Shown: in pieces, positions 58,208-64,000 of the stretch | Layout: each line of letters opens with the position of its first letter | How positions within the stretch are numbered: position 1 is the stretch's first letter | Source of the DNA: CAJCJE01 sp036494465 | GTDB taxonomy: Bacteria; Actinomycetota; Actinomycetes; Mycobacteriales; Pseudonocardiaceae | Assembly (NCBI GenBank): GCA_036494465.1 | Contig: DASXOJ010000051.1 | Coordinates: 1 to 64,000 of the forward strand | Direction of reading: 5' to 3' | Length of the DNA: 64,000 nucleotides | Translations under genes and position numbers: made by a program | The notes under the pieces: model-generated | What the model saw: the letters and a program-made list of their open reading frames with translations, nothing else | What the model was told of the DNA's origin: nothing | Database searches by the model: none

Positions 58208-59653
58208 TCACCAGCCGCCCTTGTGTTCCGGGACCAGGAACACCAGCGGCGTGATCAGCACCAGCAACCCGGCGAAGATCATGAACGTGTGCGCCTGGGC
58301 GATGCCCGGATCGCCGCTGCGCGCGAGGATCGCGGTGGTCACGGAGACCGCGACGATGGCGCCGGACTGGCGGAACATGCCGCGCAGTCCGGCGATCGCC
58401 GCTACCTGATCCGGTGCGAGTTGCAAGCTCGCGTTGTTCGACGCGGGCACCGACAGGCCCATGCCGCACCCGGTGAGACCGGAGGAAATCGCCAGCCACA
58501 GGTACGGCGAGAGCGGTGGCGCGCTGGCCATCGCGAACAGACTGCCCGCGACCGCGAGGAACCCAGCGATCATCGGCAGCCGGTAACCGGTGCGGCGCAA
58601 CGTACTCACCGCGATCCCGGCGACGCAGATCATGCCCACCGCGCGAGCCGTCAGCAGCGTGCCCGCGCCGAGCGCCGCGATGTGGAAGCGATCCTGCGCG
58701 TAGAGCGGCACCAGCGCCGCGAAACCGAGCGCCGCGGCGCCGTAGAACAGGTTGATCACGTTCATCACGCCGAAACCGCGACCACGCAACAGCCGGAACG
58801 GGATGAACGAGTTGGCGTAGCGCCGGGTGTGCCGCACGAACAGGTAGAGCGTGACCGCGGCGACCAGTTCAGAGCAGAGGAAAACCGGGTCGTAGAGCGG
58901 AATCGGGCCGCTGCCCAGATAGGTGATGCCGAACATCGCGGCCAGGATCAAAAAACCGAGCAGGCTCACCCCGCGCACGTCGATGCGGCTGGTGGTGCGC
59001 GGCGCGCTGGCCGGTACGAACTTGACCACCAGCGCGATCAACACGATGCCGATCGGCACGTTGACCAGGAAAATGCCGCGCCACGACCAGAAGGCGACGA
59101 AGACGCCGCCGATGATCGGACCGACGATGCCGCCGATCGGCAGGATGCTGGTGAACATGCCGATCGCTTTGTCGCGCCGAGAGCCGAAGTGATCGGCGAC
59201 GATGCCGGTCGCCGACGGCATGAACGCGCCGCCGCCGAGCGCCTGCACCATGCGCAGGCCGACGAGCAGGTAGATGTTGCCAGCGAAGCCACAGGCCAGC
59301 GACGCCACCGTGAACACGACGGCCGAGATCAGGAAAACCTTCTTCCTGCCGTACATGTCGCTGATCTTGCCTGCCATCGGCATGGCGAGGACCTGGCCGA
59401 GCGCGTAGATCGTGATGGTCCAGCCGCTCCAGTTGATCTGCGCGTGCAGTTCGTGCTGGATCGCGGGCAACGCGGTGGCGACGATCGTCTGGTCGACCGA
59501 GGCCATGAACAAGGCCATCGAGACGATGAAGAAGACCAGTCTGCGCCGGGGGAGCGCACCCTCGGGCTCGGGTGCCGGGCCGTTTCTGCGGAGAAGCCGG
59601 AGCGGGCGACGTGGCAGGGCCTGTTGACCTGGGATGTCGTCCACGGCGCTCAC
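58208..59653 (-). CDS. DHA2-type MFS drug exporter
   Basis: A 481-aa, 14-helix transporter. Family stretches are MALFMASVDQTIVATALPAIQHEL, MAGKISDMYGRKKVFLISAVVF (motif A), PSATGIVADHFGSRRDKAIGMF and GCGMGLSVPASNNASLQLAPDQVAAIAGLRGM. GTG 59653 gives the usual N-terminus; a longer version adds little. The palindrome CTTGCC/GGCAAG sits just upstream, suggesting control by an unlinked TetR-type regulator. It converges with the epoxide-hydrolase-like gene. Confidence 0.88.
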   Translation of the reverse strand: MSAVDDIPGQQALPRRPLRLLRRNGPAPEPEGALPRRRLVFFIVSMALFMASVDQTIVATALPAIQHELHAQINWSGWTITIYALGQVLAMPMAGKISDMYGRKKVFLISAVVFTVASLACGFAGNIYLLVGLRMVQALGGGAFMPSATGIVADHFGSRRDKAIGMFTSILPIGGIVGPIIGGVFVAFWSWRGIFLVNVPIGIVLIALVVKFVPASAPRTTSRIDVRGVSLLGFLILAAMFGITYLGSGPIPLYDPVFLCSELVAAVTLYLFVRHTRRYANSFIPFRLLRGRGFGVMNVINLFYGAAALGFAALVPLYAQDRFHIAALGAGTLLTARAVGMICVAGIAVSTLRRTGYRLPMIAGFLAVAGSLFAMASAPPLSPYLWLAISSGLTGCGMGLSVPASNNASLQLAPDQVAAIAGLRGMFRQSGAIVAVSVTTAILARSGDPGIAQAHTFMIFAGLLVLITPLVFLVPEHKGGW

Positions 59654-59667
59654 GTACGACCACTGTA

Positions 59668-59683
59668 CTTGCCTATCGGCAAG
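59668..59683. promoter_or_regulatory. Operator-like palindrome before the DHA2 exporter
   Basis: CTTGCC (59668-59673), TATC spacer and GGCAAG (59678-59683), 15 nt upstream of the exporter start. Perfect 6-bp arms of a form often bound by TetR-type repressors of efflux pumps. Confidence 0.55.
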
Positions 59684-59742
59684 CAATCAACACCCATCAC
59701 CCGTTGGTGCGTTCCCGGTCAGCTTTGGTCGGCAGCGCTGGG

Positions 59743-60549
59743 TCAGCTGTTCGCGGACAACGTCCACGGCCCGTTGCACGAGTACCGCACCGACACCTGG
59801 ACCGCACCCGGCGGAATCGCGATCGGGCCCGGCCGGTTGTTGCCGACCACGAGGTTGTCGACCTCGCCACCGACGCCGTTGAAGCCCGAACCAGGGGGAG
59901 TGGCGCCGAAGTACATGATCGCCGTCGCGGTCAGCTGGACCCCGTAGCCCGTGTGCAGGTAGAGCTCGGTGCAGCCCTTCACGCCCATCTCGATGTGCGA
60001 GTCGGACGTGGCGTCGGTGAGGTGGACCTGGTACGTGGGCACGTCATCCTCCGTGGGAGCAGGGTCGACACCGGGCCAGTAGTCGGCGACGACGGAGTTG
60101 TCGTAGTTGCCGCCGGACCCGTGCGCCGGATCGGCGTACTGGTGTGCGACGGCGGTGTATCCGACACCGCCGACGGTGATCGAGGGAAGGTTCTGGAGGT
60201 TGTTCCAGTCGGCGATCCAGAAATGCGGCACCGCGACGTTCGCCGACACGCACGCGTTGATCGCGGCGGCCCAGACCGAGGACGACAGATAGACCGACGG
60301 TTCCTGCCCGGCCGTACGCGAGGCGTTCACCCAACCCGGCACTTCACCAGGTGTGGCATCGCCGCTTTCCACGTCCAGCACGTGGATTCCCCGGCCGTAG
60401 GCAGACGTACTCGGCGTGATCTTCACCTGAACCGAATTCGGGAACCGCGCCCAGGCTTCCGGTGGCCACGAGTACCTGCTCGGTGCCACATAACCACCGA
60501 CAACCGGGGTGTCAACCGGAATGGCCTGCCACGTCACCGAATCCTTCAT
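59743..60549 (-). CDS. DUF1906/GH25-like glycoside-hydrolase-like protein without a signal peptide
   Basis: A 268-aa protein. The N-terminal 200 residues contain ITPSTSAYGRGIHVLDVESGDATPGEVPGW, SVYLSSSVWAAAI and VPHFWIADWNN, a TIM-barrel pattern with Asp/Glu pairs like GH25 lysozymes and DUF1906 proteins. The C-terminal part is a beta-rich domain of its own. No signal peptide or membrane helix is visible, which is unusual for a wall-acting enzyme. A strong AAGGAGG lies 17 nt upstream of ATG 60549 and 2-3 nt upstream of GTG 60564, so the true start is uncertain. The role is unknown; a phage or tailocin origin is possible. Confidence 0.65.
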   Translation of the reverse strand: MKDSVTWQAIPVDTPVVGGYVAPSRYSWPPEAWARFPNSVQVKITPSTSAYGRGIHVLDVESGDATPGEVPGWVNASRTAGQEPSVYLSSSVWAAAINACVSANVAVPHFWIADWNNLQNLPSITVGGVGYTAVAHQYADPAHGSGGNYDNSVVADYWPGVDPAPTEDDVPTYQVHLTDATSDSHIEMGVKGCTELYLHTGYGVQLTATAIMYFGATPPGSGFNGVGGEVDNLVVGNNRPGPIAIPPGAVQVSVRYSCNGPWTLSANS

Positions 60550-60723
60550 CTGCCGGATGATCACCACCTCCTTTTTCGTTGAGACCGAACGAAAGTGATG
60601 CGCGGCTCCCATGATGCGGCGCGGGCGCGGGCGGTGTGGGCGAAACGAAGCAATTGGCACGAGTCGGTTCCCGCTCGGCGCGTCGGTATCATGCCCGGAA
60701 GGTCAGTCGGGCATGGAGGTGTT

Positions 60724-61167
60724 GTGAACGAGGAACTCGTCGCGCGGTTGCGCGGGGTCATCAGCAGGCTGGCCCGGCAGCTCAACGCGACCTCGACCGG
60801 CGAGGGCCTGACCCCGACCCAGTACTCGGTGCTCGGCCTGGTCCGCTCGCGCGGCCCGCTCGGCCTCGCCGAGCTCACCGAGTTGGAAGGCCTCAACCCG
60901 ACGATGCTGTCCAGGATCATCCGCAAGCTCGACGAGAACGATCTGATCAGCCGCTTGCCGGACCCGAACGACCTGCGCGCGGTCCGGGTCGCGGTGACCC
61001 CGGCAGGTGAGCTCGTGCACGGCCGGATCAGGGAACGTCGCACCAGAGTGCTGTTCGAATGCCTCGAGCAGTTGCCAGAGGAGGCCGCCGATCAGCTGCT
61101 GGAACTCGTGCCAGCGCTGGAAACCCTCGCCGAGGCGCTCAAGAAGATCCCGACGACGGAACGCTAG
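60724..61167 (+). CDS. MarR-family transcriptional regulator
   Basis: A 147-aa protein. It has the MarR dimer helix (ELVARLRGVISRLARQLNAT), the recognition region (GLAELTELEGLNPTMLSRIIRKLDENDLISR), a wing (DLRAVRVAVTPAGELVHGRI) and the C-terminal helix pair. GTG 60724 has GGAGG 5 nt upstream. It converges with the DUF1275 gene with a 4-nt overlap. Target unknown, possibly that gene or the glycoside-hydrolase-like gene. Confidence 0.9.
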   Translation: MNEELVARLRGVISRLARQLNATSTGEGLTPTQYSVLGLVRSRGPLGLAELTELEGLNPTMLSRIIRKLDENDLISRLPDPNDLRAVRVAVTPAGELVHGRIRERRTRVLFECLEQLPEEAADQLLELVPALETLAEALKKIPTTER

Positions 61168-61844
61168 CCGCGCAGCGCGGTTGCCGCGCCGACCGCCACC
61201 GCGAGGCTCACCAGCAGTGGCAGCGCCGGTCCGGCCTGCGGCAGCACGCGCAACAGCGCCGCTTCGGCGATCGCGCCGATCACCAGCGTGGCCAGCACGC
61301 CGACGCCGGCCGCCCGCCCGACCTCGGTCCGCCTGCCGGTGGCGATCGAGGCGACCAGCGCGGTGAGCGTGCCGGTCAGATAGGTGGTGGACAGGCCGGT
61401 GCCGGGTACCGCGCGGACCGTGGCGCTCTGCGCGCCCATGGCGACCGCGCACAAGCCGATCAACAGCGGCCGGATCGGCGCGTAGAGCCACAGCGCCAAC
61501 ACCACCGCCTGAACGGCAGCTTCGCCGAGCAGCATGCGGGTCAACGCCGCGTTCCAGCCGACGTCCGAGGGCACCCGGCCCGCGAGCAGCCGTGCCGTCG
61601 CGGCGGTGGCGAGCAGGTAGCAGCCGACCGCGATGACGATGTCCAGCACGTCGGTGAACGACAACGCGCCGATGGACACCCCGACCAGCACCAGGTTGCC
61701 GGTGATCACGCTGGTGAACACATGCCCGAGCGCCACGAAGCTGAACGCGTCGGTGGCGCCCGCACCCGCGGCGAGCCCGACCAGCAGCGCTTCCCGCCCC
61801 CGCGGTCGGGACTCTGGTGGCTCTGAACTCGACTGCGCAGGCAT
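61164..61844 (-). CDS. DUF1275 (YoaK-like) membrane protein
   Basis: A 226-aa protein with about six membrane helices. The family motif region LLVGLAAGAGATDAFSFVALGHVFTSVITGNLVLVGV, with GATD and TGNxVL, and AVMAMGAQSATVRAVPGTGLSTTYLTGT-like sequence are clear. Function unknown. It is the last gene of the acyl-CoA dehydrogenase/GntR group, and its start overlaps the stop of the GntR gene. Confidence 0.9.
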   Translation of the reverse strand: MPAQSSSEPPESRPRGREALLVGLAAGAGATDAFSFVALGHVFTSVITGNLVLVGVSIGALSFTDVLDIVIAVGCYLLATAATARLLAGRVPSDVGWNAALTRMLLGEAAVQAVVLALWLYAPIRPLLIGLCAVAMGAQSATVRAVPGTGLSTTYLTGTLTALVASIATGRRTEVGRAAGVGVLATLVIGAIAEAALLRVLPQAGPALPLLVSLAVAVGAATALRG

Positions 61845-62572
61845 CAGCTGCTCCGGCGGAGTTTGACCCGGTAGGTGTACTGCTCCGGCAGGAAATGGCT
61901 GATCGCCAACTCGATCGGGCGGCCGTCGGCGGTCAGGTAGATGCGGTCGATGCGCAGCACCGGGGCACCGGGCGGGCAGCCGAGCACGGCGGCAAGCGAC
62001 TCGTCGGCGGAGGTCGCGGTGATGCTCTGCTCCGCTTCGGCGATCGACGCGGGCAGCCGGGTGTCCAACAGGCCGATGATCGTGGCGTCGCTGCGCGCAC
62101 CGGCCGTGGCCAACTCGGGCAGGTCGACGAGGGCCGCACCCGCCTCCGGGTTCAGGTAGACCGACGTGTGGCAGAACGGCTGGTCGTGGTGCAGCCGTCG
62201 GAACACGACGCTGTGCACCACATCGCTGGTCAACCGCAGCCTGCCCGCCGCCTCGATGCTGACCTGCCTGCGAAGCGGACTCAATATCTCAAGTTTGGTA
62301 TCTGAAGATTGGGACATCAAGTCCTCAATCGAGCCGAACTGGCGCAGGTAGTGGCCCTCCCGCGCGGCCGCGAACGTGCCGCGCCCCGGCACCCGGTGCA
62401 CCATGCCCTCGGCGACCAGGTCGTGGAAGGCGCGGCGCACGGTTTGCCGACTGACGCGATACTCCTGCGCGAGTTCGGCCTCGGTGGGCAGCCTGCTGCC
62501 GTCGGCGTAGCGGCGTTGCAGGAGGGCGGCGCGCAGCTCCCGGGCCAGCACCTTGTAGGCGGCCTCGGTCAC
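61844..62572 (-). CDS. GntR-family regulator (HutC/UTRA type)
   Basis: A 242-aa regulator. A GntR HTH at residues 1-70 (YKVLARELRAALLQRRYADGSRLPTEAELAQEYRVSRQTVRRAFHDLVAEGMVHRVPGRGTF) is followed by the UTRA sensor domain (HDQPFCHTSVYLNPE, PVLRIDRIYLTADGRPIELAISHFLPEQYTY). It is coupled by a GTGA overlap to the acyl-CoA dehydrogenase and probably responds to an acyl-CoA or carboxylic acid, controlling this operon. No operator is visible inside the window, as the promoter is beyond the right edge. Confidence 0.9.
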   Translation of the reverse strand: MTEAAYKVLARELRAALLQRRYADGSRLPTEAELAQEYRVSRQTVRRAFHDLVAEGMVHRVPGRGTFAAAREGHYLRQFGSIEDLMSQSSDTKLEILSPLRRQVSIEAAGRLRLTSDVVHSVVFRRLHHDQPFCHTSVYLNPEAGAALVDLPELATAGARSDATIIGLLDTRLPASIAEAEQSITATSADESLAAVLGCPPGAPVLRIDRIYLTADGRPIELAISHFLPEQYTYRVKLRRSS

Positions 62573-63717
62573 CGGTCCAGCCCGCCGCGCGCCACCAGCT
62601 GCGACGCGATCACGTTGCGCTGGATCTCGTTGGTGCCCTCGCCGACGATCATCAGCGGCGCGTCCCGGAAATACCGTTCGACGTCGAACTCGGTGGAGTA
62701 GCCGTAGCCGCCGTGCACGCGCATCGCGTTCAACGCGATCTCCATCGCGGTCTCGGACGCGAACAGCTTCGCCATGCCGGCTTCCAGGTCGCTGCGCTCG
62801 CCGGTGTCGTAGCGCTCTGCGGTGTGCAGCACGAGTTGCCGCGCCGCCGTGTACTTGGTCGCCATGTCGGCAAGATAATTGCCGACCGACTGGTGTCGCC
62901 AGATGGGCTTGCCGAAGCTCTCGCGCTCCTGTGCGTAACGCAGCGCGTCGTCGAACGCGGCCCTGGCCACGCCGAGCGCTCGCGCGGCGACCTGGATGCG
63001 GCCGATCTCCAGTCCGCGCATCATCTGCGCGAAGCCGCGTCCTTCGACACCGCCGAGCAGCGCGTCGCAGGGTGCGTGATAATCCACAAAGGACAGCTCG
63101 CAGCTTTCCACGCCCTTGTAACCGAGTTTGGGCAGATCGCGCGACACGGTGAACCCGGGACCAGGCTCGACGAGCAGGATGCTGATGCCCGCGTGTGCGG
63201 GTCGCGCGTTCGGGTCGGTTCGGCACAGCAGCGCGATCAGCTGCGAGCGGCGGGCGTTCGTGATCCAGGTTTTGGCGCCGTTGATCCGGTAGCCGTCGCC
63301 GTCGCGCTCCGCACGGGTCGTCAGCGCCTGGAGGTCGGAGCCGCCGCCCGGTTCGGTCAACGCCATGGTCGCGCGGATCTCGCCGGTCGCCATTGCGGGC
63401 AGATAGCGCTGCTTCTGCTCGTCGGTGCCGAACGTCAGCAGCAGCTTCGCGACCACCGTATGCCCGCCCATGGCGCCAGCGAGGCTCATCCAGCCGCGCG
63501 CCAACTGCTCGGTCACCCGCACGTAGCACGGCGTGGACACCGCGGCCTCGCCGTACGGTTCCGGAATCGCCAACCCGAACACACCGAGCCGTTTCATGCC
63601 CTCGATGAGTTCTTCCGGGTAGGTGTTCGCGTGTTCGAGCTCGCGCGCGACCGGTCGCACCTCGCGATCGACGAAGTCCGCGACCACGTCGACGATGGCC
63701 TGTTCTTCCGCGTTCAT
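62569..63717 (-). CDS. Acyl-CoA dehydrogenase
   Basis: A 382-aa flavoenzyme. Family motifs are MALTEPGGGSDLQALTTRA, RINGAKTWITNA, ERESFGKPIWRHQSVGNYLADMA and MRVHGGYGYSTEFDVERYFRDAPLMIVGEGTNEIQRNVIA. The catalytic base is the Glu near residue 360. It desaturates an acyl-CoA at the alpha-beta position using FAD. It overlaps the CoA-transferase gene on the right and the GntR gene on the left, and together with them forms a degradation operon for an unknown acid. Confidence 0.9.
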   Translation of the reverse strand: MNAEEQAIVDVVADFVDREVRPVARELEHANTYPEELIEGMKRLGVFGLAIPEPYGEAAVSTPCYVRVTEQLARGWMSLAGAMGGHTVVAKLLLTFGTDEQKQRYLPAMATGEIRATMALTEPGGGSDLQALTTRAERDGDGYRINGAKTWITNARRSQLIALLCRTDPNARPAHAGISILLVEPGPGFTVSRDLPKLGYKGVESCELSFVDYHAPCDALLGGVEGRGFAQMMRGLEIGRIQVAARALGVARAAFDDALRYAQERESFGKPIWRHQSVGNYLADMATKYTAARQLVLHTAERYDTGERSDLEAGMAKLFASETAMEIALNAMRVHGGYGYSTEFDVERYFRDAPLMIVGEGTNEIQRNVIASQLVARGGLDR

Positions 63718-64000
63718 CAGACGGCGCCCTCGTCGTGCAACGCGGCGATACTCTGATCGTCGCGGCCGAGTTCACGCAGGATCGCGTCGGTGTGTTCACC
63801 GGGCGCGGGCACCGGGCCCAGCACCGGTTCCGCGTTGCTCAGTTGCGCTGGCGGCAGCAGCGCCTCGATCGGACCGTTCGGCGTGCCGATGCCGCGCCAG
63901 CGGTCGCGTTGCGCCAGTACCGGGTGGTCGAGGAACTCGGCGACGGTGTTGAGCCTGCTGTTGGCGATGGTTGCCTTGTCCAGCAAGGCGATCGCGGTGT
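63717..64000 (-). CDS. CaiB/BaiF-type CoA transferase, C-terminal part only
   Basis: The visible 94 residues are the C-terminus of a class III CoA-transferase (VAEFLDHPVLAQRDRWRGIGTPNGPIEALLPPAQLSN, then VPAPGEHTDAILRELG). The start lies beyond the right edge. It activates a carboxylic acid as its CoA ester for the adjacent acyl-CoA dehydrogenase. Its stop codon overlaps the dehydrogenase start (TGATG), so they are coupled. Confidence 0.85.
   Translation of the reverse strand, partial: TAIALLDKATIANSRLNTVAEFLDHPVLAQRDRWRGIGTPNGPIEALLPPAQLSNAEPVLGPVPAPGEHTDAILRELGRDDQSIAALHDEGAV

Noticed and set aside
1..64000. CRISPR arrays, tRNA or rRNA genes, transposases or integrases
   Set aside because: No regularly spaced repeats with unique spacers, no cloverleaf or rRNA-like stretch, and no recombinase motifs were found; the 32-bp tandem repeat at 38653-38780 has no spacers.

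Overview
The window is a GC-rich actinomycete chromosome segment. The third codon positions are strongly G/C, GTG starts are common, and many genes are coupled through ATGA or GTGA overlaps. Several regulator genes have a TANNNT -10 box only 6-9 nt before the start codon, which points to leaderless mRNAs. The gene content (F420-type oxidoreductase, bkd complex, Asp23/AmaP cluster, DUF1275, COG4705) suggests Pseudonocardiales, but family or genus cannot be fixed from sequence reading alone. No rRNA, tRNA, CRISPR array, transposase or integrase was seen.

Layout. 1-2855 (minus): a TPR protein that runs off the left edge, a 174-aa partner, an ECF-like sigma factor and a small acidic protein with its own terminator. 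3422-6103: a large secreted beta-helix protein. 6156-6986: an LLM-class oxidoreductase. 7020-12877: a rhamnose-type sugar ABC transporter (ATPase, two permeases, lipoprotein) divergent from a LacI regulator, with LacI-type operators between them. 12884-17917: TetR, MFS, an ion-channel-like protein and a membrane endonuclease/exonuclease/phosphatase protein. 17962-19203: MFS. 19309-23306: a tightly coupled nine-gene operon with an ECF sigma factor, a zinc-finger/Asp23 fusion, further Asp23-type proteins, a small membrane protein, DUF6286 and AmaP.

23447-30627: a small membrane protein, a MarR/GNAT group, then bkdR divergent from bkdABC (branched-chain 2-oxoacid dehydrogenase), followed by an RNA ligase whose start codon lies in a perfect 15-bp hairpin and a MaoC-fold protein. 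30573-36364: two tandem methyltransferases (one truncated), a quinone oxidoreductase divergent from a CGNR regulator, a hydroxyacid dehydrogenase, LacI and TetR. 36566-41711: SDR, a J-domain/membrane protein ending in a 32-bp tandem repeat, MarR with a DHA2 exporter, and an orphan response regulator.

41783-47985: a formate dehydrogenase operon (moeA and subunits gamma, beta, alpha, delta) with three TGTATACA motifs. 47982-51453: two unknown membrane-protein units and a catabolic-type acetolactate synthase. 51455-53530: a DoxX pseudogene, a Ser/Thr kinase and a PQQ-propeller remnant. 53540-58203: DUF4232 lipoprotein, dgdA divergent from a LysR regulator, an RraA-like protein and an epoxide-hydrolase-like enzyme. 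58208-64000: DHA2 exporter, a glycoside-hydrolase-like protein, MarR, DUF1275, and a GntR/acyl-CoA dehydrogenase/CoA-transferase operon running off the right edge.

The least explained units are the sigma/Asp23/AmaP operon, the hairpin-start RNA ligase, the sigma/TPR module with its small acidic protein, and the J-domain protein with its 32-bp repeat.
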